Assembly: GCF_004339085.1 (NCBI RefSeq)
Contig: NZ_SMFX01000001.1
Location: 1,682,242 to 1,746,241 of the forward strand
Direction: 5' to 3'
Source: Thiogranum longum
GTDB lineage: Bacteria; Pseudomonadota; Gammaproteobacteria; DSM-19610
Length of the DNA: 64,000 bases
Shown: piece by piece, positions 28,645 to 38,871 of the stretch
How the letters are laid out: each line of letters begins with the position of its first letter
Numbering within the stretch: position 1 is the first letter of the stretch
Position numbers and translations under genes: made by a program
The notes under the pieces: model-generated
What the model was told of the DNA's origin: nothing
What the model saw: only the letters and a program-made list of their open reading frames with translations
Databases searched by the model: none

Positions 28645-31600
28645 TCACTTGTATACCACCCTCACCCGCTCATCCCCCGCCAGCTCACGAAGACGATGCA
28701 ACAGCTCATCAGTCGGGTGCACACGCCAGTCGTCGCCCAGCGTCAGGTGCGCCTGCGCGCCGTCGCCCTGGTACTGAATACCCACCGGGCAGTTGCCTTC
28801 GCGAAACGGCGACAACACACCGGCGAGGGACTTCATAAAACCGTTACCGGCCTTGCGTGCACCGACTTCCAGCACCAGTCGACGCGCAAAGACTTCACGT
28901 GCCTGGTCCATTTCAAAAATCTTTTCGGCATTGAGGCGCATGCTGTCGGTGTAGTCATCGTGGGCCAGCGTACCCTGCACAACCAGCACCTTGTCGTTGG
29001 AAAGTATGGCCTGGTGTTGTTCGAATACACGGGTAAACAGGCGCATTTCCATGCGACCGGTGCCATCGTCAAGAGTAAGAAAGGCCATGCGGCCACCGCT
29101 TTGCGTGGGACGGGTTCGGAACTCGACCACCAGTCCTGCAATCACCACACTGCGGTCCCGGTTGCGTTGACGCGAGGCGGTTTCGGCGCTGTCGTCAACC
29201 AGATCACTGAGCGGGCCGGTCACCATGCTGTAAAGTTCGTCACGGTAACGATCGATGGGATGACCGGTAAGATAAAGACCCAGTGTTTCTTTTTCCCCGG
29301 CGAGACGTTGTTCATCATCCCACTCCGGCTGTACCGGCACATTGACCGGGGGAGCTTCGGTGGGTGCAACGACGTTACCGAACATATCGGTCTGGCCAGC
29401 AGCTGAATCACGCGAATGTTGTTCGGCAAGTTTGATGGCGTCCGGCAGGCAGGCACTCAGCGTGGCGCGATTTTCACCCAGCTTGTCCATCGCACCGCAA
29501 CGGATCAGGGCTTCGTAGACACGTCGGGTCACCTTGCGTGAGTCCACGCGCCGGCAAAGATCGTGCAGCGAGGCATAGGGACCGTTCGCCGTTCGTTCAT
29601 TGACGATGACTTCAATCGCACCCTCACCCACACCCTTGATCGCACCGAGACCATAAATCACGGTACCGTTCGGCGCCTCATCACTGGCGGCTTCCACGGT
29701 GAAGGCAAACCCGGAGCGGTTGATGTCCGGTGCTACCACTTCAAGTTGCATATGCCGACACTCGTTGATGAGTGTGACGACCTTGTCGGTATTATCCATA
29801 TCCGCCGACAGTACGGCGGCCATGAACGGTGCCGGGTAATGCGCCTTGAGCCACGCGGTCTGGTACGACACCAGCGCATAGGCGGCGGAGTGTGATTTGT
29901 TAAAACCGTAACCGGCAAACTTCTCCATCAGGTCGAAGATGTAGGTGGCCGTTTTTTCCTCGACGCCACGCTCCAGCGCACCTTTGGTGAAGATATCGCG
30001 CTGTTTGGCCATTTCCTCGGGTTTTTTCTTGCCCATGGCACGACGCAGCAGGTCGGCGGCGCCGAGGCTGTAACCGGCCAGTACCTGGGCAATCTGCATG
30101 ACCTGTTCCTGGTAAAGGATGATGCCGTAGGTCGGCTCCAGGATCGGCTGGAGGTCCGGGTGCGGGTATTCGATTTTGGCGCCGTGTTTACGAGCAATGA
30201 AGTCATCCACCATGCCGGACTGCAACGGGCCGGGCCGGAACAGTGCCACCAGGGCAATGATGTCTTCAAACGTATCCGGCTGCAGGCGCTTGATGAGGTC
30301 CTTCATGCCGCGCGATTCGAGCTGGAACACGGCGGTCGTCTGGTAGGCCTTGAGTAGCCTGAAAGACTTCTGGTCATCGAGCGGGACAGACTCGATATCC
30401 AGCGGGCCTTCGCCCTGTTCGGCGCGTTGCTTGTTCACGGTCTGCAACGCCCAGTCGATGATGGTCAGGGTGCGCAAGCCCAGGAAATCGAACTTCACCA
30501 GCCCGACAGCCTCGACATCATCCTTGTCGAACTGGCTGACGACATTGATACCGCCCTGCTCGCAGTAGACCGGCGTAAAGTCAGTGAGCTTGGTCGGTGA
30601 AATGACCACCCCCCCGGCATGCTTGCCGGCGTTGCGCTTCAGTCCTTCCAGCGAGCGCGCCATATCGATCAGGTCGCTCACCTCTTCATCTTCTTTGTAC
30701 AACTCTGCCAGTGCCTGCTCCTGTTGCAGCGCTTTTTCCAGCGTTATGCCGATCTCAAATGGAATCAGCTTGGCGATGCGGTCAACAAACCCGTAGGGAT
30801 GCCCCAGCACACGCCCCACGTCACGCACCACGGCCTTGGCGGCCATGGAACCATAGGTGATGATCTGCGAGACCTTTTCACGGCCGTAGTGCTGTGCCAC
30901 GTAATCGATAACCCGGTCGCGACCTTCCATGCAGAAGTCCACGTCGAAGTCGGGCATGGAAACACGTTCCGGGTTCAGGAAGCGTTCGAACAGCAATTCA
31001 TATTTAAGCGGGTCGAGGTCGGTAATGGTCAGGGCATAGGCCACCAGTGAACCCGCGCCGGAACCACGCCCCGGCCCTACCGGCACACCGTTTTGTTTGG
31101 CCCAGCGGATAAAATCGGCAACGATGAGAAAGTAGCCGGGAAAGCCCATGGAGATAATAACGCCCAGCTCGATCTCCAGGCGCTCATCGTAGGGCTTGCG
31201 CTTTTCTGCGAAATCTTCTGCATCAGTGTCGAATAAAAATGCCAGGCGTTTTTCCAGCCCGGCTCGCGCCTCGGCACGGAAGTACTCGTCCATGCTCAAC
31301 CCGTCCGGCACCGGGAAGTCTGGCAGGTAGTTCTTGCCGAGCGTCAGCTCCAGGGTGCAGCGACGGGCGATTTCAACCGTATTCTGCAAGGCCTCGGGAA
31401 TATCTGAAAACAGCGCCTGCATTTCTTCGGGACTACGCAGGTATTGCTGCTCGGAATGACGTTTGATACGGCGCTGGTCGTCCAGAGTGCGGCCGTCGTT
31501 AATGCACACGCGCACTTCATGTGCATCGAACTCGTCGGGCTTGAGGAAATGCACGTCGTTGGTGGCCACCACCGGTGCATTGTGGCGCGCCGCCAGTTGC

Positions 31601-32154
31601 ACGGCGGCGTGCAGGTAATCCTCCTCACCCTCACGACCGGTGCGTTGCAGTTCGAGGTAGAAGTGATCGGGAAACAGTTTCAGCCAGTGTTGCAGGCGCT
31701 GTTCGGCCAACCCGGGATTACCGGCCAGGATGGCACTGCCGATATCACCCTCGCGCCCCCCCGAAAGGGCAATCAGGCCTTCGGTGGAACCGGGCAGCCA
31801 GTCCCTGTCGATCATGGGCACTGACTGGTGTTGACCCTCGAGGTAACTGCGCGACACCAGCTCGGTCAGGTGCCGGTAGCCGGTCTTGTTCTTGCACAAC
31901 AGTACCAGCCGGAACGGTTGCGCGGGCTGCTCCGGGTCTCGTACGCGGATATCCACGCCGATGATGGGTTTAACCCCGGCCGCCAGGGCCGCACGGTAAA
32001 ACTTCACCATGGCAAACAGGTTGCACTGGTCGGTCACCGCCACGGCCGGCATGCCGGCGTCAGCCACAGCTTCCACCAACGGCTTGATGCGCACCGTGCC
32101 GTCGACCAGCGAGTATTCTGTATGCAGATGAAGGTGGACGAAAGCCGGGTTCAT
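28645..32154 (-). CDS. dnaE: DNA polymerase III subunit alpha
   Basis: Catalytic subunit of the replicative polymerase. The ATG at 32154 gives 1,169 residues starting MNPAFVHLHLHTEYSLVDG, the PHP domain; a TTG 45 bases upstream in the same frame is less likely because the PHP strand normally begins within a few residues. The palm catalytic aspartates are in MPDFDVDFCMEGRDR, with GPGRGSGAGSLVAYAL before it. Further landmarks are FNKSHSAAYALVSYQTAWLKAHYP, a helix-hairpin-helix region (YGLGAIKGVGEGAIE), and an OB fold near VVIAGLVVEFRTRPTQSGGR. Length fits E. coli DnaE (1,160). Confidence 0.98.
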   Translation of the reverse strand: MNPAFVHLHLHTEYSLVDGTVRIKPLVEAVADAGMPAVAVTDQCNLFAMVKFYRAALAAGVKPIIGVDIRVRDPEQPAQPFRLVLLCKNKTGYRHLTELVSRSYLEGQHQSVPMIDRDWLPGSTEGLIALSGGREGDIGSAILAGNPGLAEQRLQHWLKLFPDHFYLELQRTGREGEEDYLHAAVQLAARHNAPVVATNDVHFLKPDEFDAHEVRVCINDGRTLDDQRRIKRHSEQQYLRSPEEMQALFSDIPEALQNTVEIARRCTLELTLGKNYLPDFPVPDGLSMDEYFRAEARAGLEKRLAFLFDTDAEDFAEKRKPYDERLEIELGVIISMGFPGYFLIVADFIRWAKQNGVPVGPGRGSGAGSLVAYALTITDLDPLKYELLFERFLNPERVSMPDFDVDFCMEGRDRVIDYVAQHYGREKVSQIITYGSMAAKAVVRDVGRVLGHPYGFVDRIAKLIPFEIGITLEKALQQEQALAELYKEDEEVSDLIDMARSLEGLKRNAGKHAGGVVISPTKLTDFTPVYCEQGGINVVSQFDKDDVEAVGLVKFDFLGLRTLTIIDWALQTVNKQRAEQGEGPLDIESVPLDDQKSFRLLKAYQTTAVFQLESRGMKDLIKRLQPDTFEDIIALVALFRPGPLQSGMVDDFIARKHGAKIEYPHPDLQPILEPTYGIILYQEQVMQIAQVLAGYSLGAADLLRRAMGKKKPEEMAKQRDIFTKGALERGVEEKTATYIFDLMEKFAGYGFNKSHSAAYALVSYQTAWLKAHYPAPFMAAVLSADMDNTDKVVTLINECRHMQLEVVAPDINRSGFAFTVEAASDEAPNGTVIYGLGAIKGVGEGAIEVIVNERTANGPYASLHDLCRRVDSRKVTRRVYEALIRCGAMDKLGENRATLSACLPDAIKLAEQHSRDSAAGQTDMFGNVVAPTEAPPVNVPVQPEWDDEQRLAGEKETLGLYLTGHPIDRYRDELYSMVTGPLSDLVDDSAETASRQRNRDRSVVIAGLVVEFRTRPTQSGGRMAFLTLDDGTGRMEMRLFTRVFEQHQAILSNDKVLVVQGTLAHDDYTDSMRLNAEKIFEMDQAREVFARRLVLEVGARKAGNGFMKSLAGVLSPFREGNCPVGIQYQGDGAQAHLTLGDDWRVHPTDELLHRLRELAGDERVRVVYK

Positions 32155-32252
32155 GGACGCAGTGTCGGGCTTTGCGGACAGGGTTTCAAGACTTGACAAG
32201 CGGCAACGCCGGAATGCTGCGGAACCATCGACCTGCCCGCTGTACAGGACGC

Positions 32253-34580
32253 CTAGCCAGCATCAGCCGGAGGCCCTTTATCAGCATCCCAGCTGCGCAT
32301 GTGCAGGTCACGCTGCGGGAACGGAATCTCGATGCCCGCCTCGCGGAAGGCCTTGTCGATCGCAAAGTTGAGGTCGCTGATCACCCTCACCCGCTCGTCG
32401 ATATTGTGGATATAACAGCGCAACTCGAATGCCAGGGCGCTGTCGCCGAATTCCCGGAACAGCACACGCGGCTTACCCGTAGTGCCATCGTTAATCACTT
32501 TCGGGTTTTCCGCAGCAACCTGCAACAGGATGTCCTTCACCTTTTCTGTATCACTACCGTAAGCGACTCCAACCGGAACCCGGACACGACCGCGCATGTC
32601 GTAAAGCATCCAGTTGGTCACCTGGTTCGAAATAAGTTCGGAGTTGGGCACAATGACATCGGCACGGTCGAAGGTCTGTATCTGCGTGGAACGTATTCGG
32701 ATGCGTTTGACGTAACCTTCCGTTCCCCCCACGACTACCCAGTCTCCTGTCTTGATCGGGCGCTCGAACAACAGTATCAGGCCTGATACAAAATTATTGA
32801 CGATATTCTGCAGCCCGAAACCAATACCAACAGAAAGTGCGCCGGCAATAATGGCAAGGTTGGAAAAATCAACGCCGGAAATACCCAGCCCGACCAGGAT
32901 TGCCAGCATGATCAACAGGTACCCGCTGATGGTGACCAGCGCTTCACGGGCGCCTCGTTCCATGCGCGCGCGACTCAACCAGCTGCTTTCGAGCTTTGCC
33001 CGCACCCAGCCTGCCAACGCGACAAGTACTGCAAAACTGACAATGGCAAGAAGAATTCGTACCGGCACGATCTTGAGCGAGCCCAGCTCGAAGCCGCTCA
33101 TGAACCACTCGCTGATCTGTTTCAGTGTAGCGTCGGATGCACCCCACACACGCAAAACAGCCAGCGCAGCCATACCCCAGAGCATCAGGGCCGTGGTAAT
33201 CCGGATCCATATCAGGCCAGGGAAATGTTCACCCGTCCTTACACCGAGCAGTCTCCGGATCGAGCGCGTCTGGCGACGGGTGCCTTCATCCAGTGAGTCG
33301 TAGAATTCCCGCAGCAATCGACTGAGAAAAACGGTTACGGCTATGACCAGCGACGTACCGAGCAGTATGCGTAACAGGGTGACGGACAGGTTACGGTAAC
33401 CGGCCCACTCTGCCGCCAGCGCACCCAGCAGGACCAGCATCAGCAGCCAGTTAACAGCGCGTACGCCGGACAAATGCGGCAACCGCATGATCAACCACAA
33501 GGCCCAGATCAGGTTCAGCGCCAGGATCGCAGCAAACACACCCCGTGCCAGCAGGAATGCGGACTCTGGCAAACTCTGCGCAAGCAAGGTGTAAAACAGT
33601 AAAACACCCACGTAGGCCAGCAAAACGAGTACTGTCAAACGCCTGGATAGCTGCTTTGCCAGCAACGGCGGCACATTAACAAACAATACGCCGGGTTGGT
33701 GCGGTGCCAGGAACAACTGTATGACCATAACGGCAAGCAGGTAGAACGGTAATGTATACAGTGCAATATTAATGAACGGTACCGGCGAGACATCCCCTGT
33801 CATAGTGTACAGACTAATGGCCAGCACACTGCTGGTTGCCAGCCAGGGCAGATGGTGTGACACGGTACTGACCAGCGCACAGGAAAAGTGTCCGGCCAGG
33901 TCATCGGCCCACGCACCTGACCTGGCGCGTTGCAACAACCGCAAGCGCAGCCACAGACCGGCAATGAAGCTGATAACGGCAAGCATCGCCAGCAGCGCCC
34001 AGTCTTCTGGTTCAAGGCGCGAAATACCACTATGACGACGTATAAAATCCTTGCTCGCAGAAAGCCAAAGCGCCGGCTCCTGCCAGTTATCCATCAGCAG
34101 TACGCCAATGTTTGTACCCTTCGCTGACAGTTGACGTGCGAGTAACGCCTTTGTTTCCTGGCTGATGCTTTTTTGCAGTTCTTCGCTACGAAGCACCAGC
34201 AGGCGACAACCTGCCAGGTCGCGTTCGATATCCTTTATCTCGCGTTTTACCTGGTTGCGTTTACGTGTGACATCAGCGGGTTCACCACTAACATATTCAC
34301 CCAGGCTGACCAGGTCCTCTTCCAGCTTTTGCTGTTTCTTTTCACCCTTTTCTACACAGTCCAGAGCCATTGGTCGACCTGCAGCAATTTTTCGCGCCCA
34401 CTTCTCGAGCGTCTCCTGCCTGATCTGTGGTTTTGCAAGATCCGACTCAATTGTTTTCAGCATCTTCCCGAATGCGTCCAGGTCAGTATCTTGTGCAATC
34501 GCCGGTGAAAAAGCGGCGCATAACAGCAGCAGTGAAACTACCCGTAACATGCCAGCCAGAAATTGCGATTGGTAATTCAT
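32253..34580 (-). CDS. Large MscS-family mechanosensitive channel
   Basis: A 775-residue inner-membrane channel of the MscK/MscM-like size class. A signal peptide (LLLLCAAFSPAIAQ) leads to a periplasmic, coiled-coil-rich domain of about 160 residues, then about eleven membrane helices. The C-terminal 205 residues are the MscS unit: pore helix AIIAGALSVGIGFGLQNIVNNFVSG, beta domain FERPIKTGDWVVVGGTEGYV, RIRSTQIQTFDRADVIVPNSEL, and an alpha/beta cytoplasmic end. It would release solutes on hypo-osmotic shock. The ATG overlaps the stop of the hydrolase gene as ATGA, so the two are translationally coupled. Confidence 0.92.
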   Translation of the reverse strand: MNYQSQFLAGMLRVVSLLLLCAAFSPAIAQDTDLDAFGKMLKTIESDLAKPQIRQETLEKWARKIAAGRPMALDCVEKGEKKQQKLEEDLVSLGEYVSGEPADVTRKRNQVKREIKDIERDLAGCRLLVLRSEELQKSISQETKALLARQLSAKGTNIGVLLMDNWQEPALWLSASKDFIRRHSGISRLEPEDWALLAMLAVISFIAGLWLRLRLLQRARSGAWADDLAGHFSCALVSTVSHHLPWLATSSVLAISLYTMTGDVSPVPFINIALYTLPFYLLAVMVIQLFLAPHQPGVLFVNVPPLLAKQLSRRLTVLVLLAYVGVLLFYTLLAQSLPESAFLLARGVFAAILALNLIWALWLIMRLPHLSGVRAVNWLLMLVLLGALAAEWAGYRNLSVTLLRILLGTSLVIAVTVFLSRLLREFYDSLDEGTRRQTRSIRRLLGVRTGEHFPGLIWIRITTALMLWGMAALAVLRVWGASDATLKQISEWFMSGFELGSLKIVPVRILLAIVSFAVLVALAGWVRAKLESSWLSRARMERGAREALVTISGYLLIMLAILVGLGISGVDFSNLAIIAGALSVGIGFGLQNIVNNFVSGLILLFERPIKTGDWVVVGGTEGYVKRIRIRSTQIQTFDRADVIVPNSELISNQVTNWMLYDMRGRVRVPVGVAYGSDTEKVKDILLQVAAENPKVINDGTTGKPRVLFREFGDSALAFELRCYIHNIDERVRVISDLNFAIDKAFREAGIEIPFPQRDLHMRSWDADKGPPADAG

Positions 34581-35791
34581 GTGTTTCGTCCGTTATGCGA
34601 AATCAGATCATCCTGCTTCAGTTGATCGAGAAACTGCCGGATCTCCTCCAGCATCTCAGTGTACCCGGGATTCCATGTAAGGCGACGAATCACCTTGCAG
34701 TCTTCCGACTCATCAAACATTTCACCGATACAGTCTTCTTCACCGGCCTTGCAACGCCGGTATTTTTCCGGGTCCAGCCGATAGTAGTGCGTACAGAATC
34801 GCAGTGTACCCTCCTCCCCGTAGTGCGGGTTTTCCGGCGACTGGAGCAACGCCGTGTGTGAATAACTGCGAATCCGCTGCTCGGGGTGCCGTGCATTGAT
34901 GACCCGCACGCCATCCGGCACGCCAGGTTGGCCGGTACTGTAGTAGAGCATACGCTTGTGCGCACTTTGTTGACGCGCAAACCAGTCGATAACTGCCGGG
35001 CTGTCTATGGTGGCATCATTTTCACTTGCAGCAACAAACAGGGGAGTTTTCAGCCCGGTAATTGCGGCCAGACGTCTTTGTGCCTCGGTCAGCCGATACA
35101 CTTCGCAAATGGCACGGTTTGTCAGTGACTCGTATTTGAAACTGTCCGTATCCGGCTGCACATCGAACCAGGCGGCCCGCTGCCACCAGCGCCCGGCCAC
35201 CGCGAGCGGGCAGGCCGCACGCACCAGCGACGTTATCCGGATGGCCGGTGAAAACAGAAAAAGTGCACTGAAACGAGGTGTATGCAGTGCCTGGTAGAGG
35301 CTTAGTACAGCTCCAAGCGAAAACCCCAGCAGGTAAAGCTCGTCACTTTCTTCCGCAAGCATATCGATTAACCGGCGCTGCGCCCTGGCCCAGTCCTGCC
35401 AGCGCACATCGAGCAGATCTCCGGGCCGTGTACCGTGACCGGGCAGTTGCATGGACAACACGCGAAACCCCTGTGATTGAAACCAGGCGCCGATATCACG
35501 CATTAAAAAGGGGGAATCGGTAAGGCCGTGTGTCATCAGGATTGTACGACTTGCCCCCTGACTGTTTGCCGGCGATAACTGAAATGGACTGTTACCGTCG
35601 ATGATGTGCTCACGGCGTTCCGTTTTCAGGTCGGTGCGAGAAAAAACGACACGCTCTCGGCATATCCGAAAGTAGTCGTCGAGGGTTTCGACACCCTGCA
35701 TCCATTCGTATCCCGGCGTTTTCACACGATGGCGTTCTGACAATTCAGATGTTGAACCAAACAGACCGGCAATACTGCGTAAATACGTCAC
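34577..35791 (-). CDS. Alpha/beta hydrolase (carboxylesterase/lysophospholipase-like)
   Basis: A 404-residue serine hydrolase. Visible are MTHGLTDSPFLMRDIGAWF (oxyanion region), LPGHGTRPGDLLDVRWQDW, the nucleophile elbow LLGFSLGAVLSLY (GxSxG), the likely acid in LFVAASENDATIDS and the likely His in YSHTALLQSPENPHYG. Beyond the fold a 100-residue tail holds YRRCKAGEEDC and ESEDC, with four cysteines. No signal peptide is seen. The start is GTG at 35791. Substrate is unknown; esterase, lysophospholipase or thioesterase action are possible. It lies 12 bases after rnhB and is coupled to the channel gene. Confidence 0.85.
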   Translation of the reverse strand: MTYLRSIAGLFGSTSELSERHRVKTPGYEWMQGVETLDDYFRICRERVVFSRTDLKTERREHIIDGNSPFQLSPANSQGASRTILMTHGLTDSPFLMRDIGAWFQSQGFRVLSMQLPGHGTRPGDLLDVRWQDWARAQRRLIDMLAEESDELYLLGFSLGAVLSLYQALHTPRFSALFLFSPAIRITSLVRAACPLAVAGRWWQRAAWFDVQPDTDSFKYESLTNRAICEVYRLTEAQRRLAAITGLKTPLFVAASENDATIDSPAVIDWFARQQSAHKRMLYYSTGQPGVPDGVRVINARHPEQRIRSYSHTALLQSPENPHYGEEGTLRFCTHYYRLDPEKYRRCKAGEEDCIGEMFDESEDCKVIRRLTWNPGYTEMLEEIRQFLDQLKQDDLISHNGRNT

Positions 35792-35803
35792 GTCAGGCGT
35801 CTC

Positions 35804-36412
35804 TCAGCTCTCTCCGTCGAGTAGACGCCGTACAGGTGCGTAGGAACGTCTGTGCATGGGCGTCACACCGAGGGTGCGCAGTGCCTCAAGGTGTGCCTTG
35901 CTGGGGTAACCCTTGTGACGGGAAAGGCCGTAGCCGGGGTATTGAGCATCCAGCGCGATCATTTCCCGGTCACGGCTGACCTTGGCAATAATGGATGCGG
36001 CACTGATCGCCGGCACCCTGTCATCACCTTTAACAATAGCTTCACAAGGGTGTCGCAACTCGGGGCAGCGGTTGCCGTCGACCAGTACCTGCTCAGGTTC
36101 GATCGACAGGCCATCCACGGCACGACGCATGGCCAGCAGGCTGGCCTGCAGAATATTGATACGATCGATCTCTTCGACTTCGGCACGACCCAGTGACCAG
36201 GCCAGTGCGCATTCGCAAATTTCATCGAATAGCACATCACGCCGCTTCTCGGTGAGTTTCTTGGAATCCCGCAGGCCCGACACGGGGCGTTGTGGGTCAA
36301 GAATCACTGCAGCCGCCACCACCGGGCCGGCCAGCGGGCCACGTCCGACTTCATCCACACCGGCATGACAGATGCCGGGATCCACGAAATACACTTCGGT
36401 TTGCTCAGCCAC
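35804..36412 (-). CDS. rnhB: Ribonuclease HII
   Basis: Removes ribonucleotides from DNA and RNA primers. The 202-residue protein has the first catalytic Asp-Glu in [22 protein letters not shown], the third in [12 protein letters not shown], and [25 protein letters not shown], then [22 protein letters not shown] at the end. The start is GTG at 36412, overlapping lpxB by eight bases, which keeps it in the lpx operon, the normal place for rnhB in gammaproteobacteria. Confidence 0.98.
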   Translation of the reverse strand: MAEQTEVYFVDPGICHAGVDEVGRGPLAGPVVAAAVILDPQRPVSGLRDSKKLTEKRRDVLFDEICECALAWSLGRAEVEEIDRINILQASLLAMRRAVDGLSIEPEQVLVDGNRCPELRHPCEAIVKGDDRVPAISAASIIAKVSRDREMIALDAQYPGYGLSRHKGYPSKAHLEALRTLGVTPMHRRSYAPVRRLLDGES

Positions 36413-37559
36413 TTGCTATCTCCACAATATACTGTGCGGCGCGCGCTGCGGCACCACGTTTCAGATCGCGGTGAACCGCGGAAAAAGGTGCAACCTGGGC
36501 CGCTGCACGCTCAGGATCCTGCAGCAATGCGAGCAGACCCTCGGCCAGGCGTGATGGCGTGACATCCTGTTGCAGGTACTCCGGTACCTGCATACGCCCC
36601 AGCAAATGATTCGGTAACGAAACATAGGGGGTTTCCAGCAGTCGCTTCGCCAGCGGTGCACTCAATGGATGTAAACGGTACGCCACCAGCATCGGCCGGC
36701 CAACCAGCAGACACTCCAGAGCGGCGGTTCCGGATGCCAATAGTATGGCATCTGCCGACTGTATGACCTCACGCGCCTGACCCTCAAACAGCGTAACGGA
36801 CAAGTCTGCACAGCCTGCCGTGGCGGCCATCACTTGCTGGCACTGGCGGTAAATATTTTTGTTGGCGGCGGGAATCAGGAACTCAATATCACCGGCCAAC
36901 TGACGGCAACGCTGCGCTGCTTCAAGGAATACGGGCAACAATCTTGCTACTTCACTGCGCCGACTTCCCGGTAGCAGTCCAACGTAGCGCTTCCCGCCTT
37001 GCAGACCAAGCTTCGCCTGTGCATGCACCGGGTCACTGCGTTCGGGTATATCGTCAGCCAGCGGATGCCCGGTACAAAACGATGCAATGTCGTGCTGTCG
37101 GTAGAACTGTTCTTCAAACGGGAACAGCGTCAGCATAAGGTCAACACTACGCCCGATCTTCCTGACACGGTATTGCCGCCAGGCCCAGACTGAAGGGCTG
37201 ACCCAGTGGACGACAGGAATGCCTGCACGCTTCAGACCGGCTTCAAGACCCAGGTTAAAATCCGGCGCATCAATACCGACAAATACGTCTGGCGGACTGG
37301 CCATAAAATGCCGGCGCAAGCGGCGACGCAAGCTAACAAGCGATGGTAAACGGCCCAGGACTTCAGCAAGCCCCATGACCGACAAGGCATCGATATCTGC
37401 GAGCGCAGTACAGCCTGCCTCACGCATTTCTGGACCTGCTACACCTTCGAAAACAGTTTTCGGGTAACGTTCGCGAATTGCATGTATCAGTGATGCGCCG
37501 AGCTGATCACCCGACACCTCACCGGCTACCAGCCCGATACGCAGTTGCCGCGTCATCAC
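36405..37559 (-). CDS. lpxB: Lipid-A-disaccharide synthase
   Basis: Glycosyltransferase that joins UDP-2,3-diacylglucosamine and lipid X to form the lipid A disaccharide at the inner membrane. Of 384 residues, the start [19 protein letters not shown] is diagnostic, followed by [54 protein letters not shown] and [19 protein letters not shown]. The C-terminus matches the family through [15 protein letters not shown]. It follows lpxA by five bases and overlaps rnhB. Confidence 0.98.
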   Translation of the reverse strand: MMTRQLRIGLVAGEVSGDQLGASLIHAIRERYPKTVFEGVAGPEMREAGCTALADIDALSVMGLAEVLGRLPSLVSLRRRLRRHFMASPPDVFVGIDAPDFNLGLEAGLKRAGIPVVHWVSPSVWAWRQYRVRKIGRSVDLMLTLFPFEEQFYRQHDIASFCTGHPLADDIPERSDPVHAQAKLGLQGGKRYVGLLPGSRRSEVARLLPVFLEAAQRCRQLAGDIEFLIPAANKNIYRQCQQVMAATAGCADLSVTLFEGQAREVIQSADAILLASGTAALECLLVGRPMLVAYRLHPLSAPLAKRLLETPYVSLPNHLLGRMQVPEYLQQDVTPSRLAEGLLALLQDPERAAAQVAPFSAVHRDLKRGAAARAAQYIVEIASG

Positions 37560-37564
37560 TGCTG

Positions 37565-38359
37565 CTAACGTACAATACTTCGCTGACGGCCGGTCACAAA
37601 TACCCGTAGCCGGGCGACGTCGCCGTACGCATCATCGAGTGATGCCAGTTGTTCGATGGCCTGGTCCAGCGGCAGATCCTCACGGTATAGCGCACGGTAA
37701 GCTTCCTTGAGCGTCCGTATACGGGCCTCGTCGAAACCGTTTCGCTTTAGCCCCTCGCTATTCAGTCCACGTGGCCTTGCCTTGCCTTCACTCACTGTAA
37801 TGAACGGAGGCACATCCTTGTTGATGCGCGCACCGTAGGCTGAAAACGCATACTCACCAATGTGGCAATACTGGTGCACCAGTGTGGCACCACCCAGTGT
37901 CACATAGTCACCGACATGCACGTGCCCGGCCAGTGTTGCGTTGTTTGCAAGCACGGTATGATCACCGATGCGACAATCGTGGGCAATGTGCACGTAGGCC
38001 ATGATCCAGTTGTCATTGCCTACCTGCGTCACGCCACTGTCCTGCACAGTGCCACGATTGATAGTGACATATTCGCGTATTGTATTGCTGTCACCTATTT
38101 CCAGGCGGGTACGCTCACCGTCGTACTTCTTGTCCTGCGGCATATCACCGAGTGAAGCAAATGAGAAGATACGATTGTTGCGACCAACAAGCGTTTCGCC
38201 GACGATAACAACGTGCGGACCAATCCAGTTGCCCGATTCGATTTCCACGCCGGCACCGATCACACTGTATGGGCCAACAATAACATCGGATGCTATACGC
38301 GCCTGCGGGTCAATAACCGCAGTGGGATGCACCAGTGAGACTTTATCGTTATCCGGCAA
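37565..38359 (-). CDS. lpxA: UDP-N-acetylglucosamine acyltransferase
   Basis: First step of lipid A synthesis. The 264-residue protein is a left-handed beta helix of hexapeptide repeats beginning VHPTAVIDPQARIASDVIVG, with the catalytic His region MAYVHIAHDCRIGDHTVLAN and GATLVHQYCHIGEYAFSAYG. The C-terminal helical part LKRNGFDEARIRTLKEAYRAL is typical of LpxA. Length is standard. It lies between fabZ and lpxB in the conserved order. Confidence 0.98.
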   Translation of the reverse strand: MPDNDKVSLVHPTAVIDPQARIASDVIVGPYSVIGAGVEIESGNWIGPHVVIVGETLVGRNNRIFSFASLGDMPQDKKYDGERTRLEIGDSNTIREYVTINRGTVQDSGVTQVGNDNWIMAYVHIAHDCRIGDHTVLANNATLAGHVHVGDYVTLGGATLVHQYCHIGEYAFSAYGARINKDVPPFITVSEGKARPRGLNSEGLKRNGFDEARIRTLKEAYRALYREDLPLDQAIEQLASLDDAYGDVARLRVFVTGRQRSIVR

Positions 38360-38385
38360 GAGTAGTCGTCTTCAAGTGGTGTCGG

Positions 38386-38832
38386 CTATTCGTCGATTTT
38401 GCGTTCGGTACACATAATGACAGCCGTTGCGGCAATCTTGCCATCAACAGTCGCTTCAGTATTAAACACCCAGATACCCCGCTTGACCTTGATCACCTCG
38501 ACCGACAGTCGCAGTTGGTCGCCCGGCTCAACCGGTCGTTTGAAGCGCGCCTTGTCGATGCCGACAAAATAATAGAGTGAATCTCGCGCAGCATCCCTTC
38601 CCTCGGTACGAAACGCCAGCAAGCCTGTTGCCTGCGCCAATGCCTCGAGAATCAGCACGCCCGGCATGACCGGCTTCTCGGGGAAATGACCCTGGAAGAA
38701 AGGTTCATTAACCGTCACATTCTTGATCGCAACCAGAGACTTGCCCGATTCAAATTCCAGCACGCGATCTACCAGTAAAAACGGGTAGCGATGCGGAAGT
38801 GTATTTTTAATCTCGTTGATATCCATAATCAA
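38386..38832 (-). CDS. fabZ: 3-hydroxyacyl-ACP dehydratase FabZ
   Basis: Dehydrates 3-hydroxyacyl-ACP in fatty acid elongation, competing with LpxA and LpxD for the same substrate. The 148-residue hot-dog fold has [17 protein letters not shown] and the catalytic His and Glu in [23 protein letters not shown], then [21 protein letters not shown]. The start may be either of two ATG codons six bases apart (MIMDINEI). It lies in the order lpxD-fabZ-lpxA-lpxB. Confidence 0.98.
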   Translation of the reverse strand: MIMDINEIKNTLPHRYPFLLVDRVLEFESGKSLVAIKNVTVNEPFFQGHFPEKPVMPGVLILEALAQATGLLAFRTEGRDAARDSLYYFVGIDKARFKRPVEPGDQLRLSVEVIKVKRGIWVFNTEATVDGKIAATAVIMCTERKIDE

Positions 38833-38871
38833 TTATTAAACCTGATTCTAGTTTAATTCGTTAACGCCTTA

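Noticed and set aside
32155-32252. Gap between dnaE and the channel gene checked for a tRNA or small RNA
   Set aside because: No cloverleaf, CCA end or terminator could be found; no tRNA or rRNA gene was recognised anywhere in the window.
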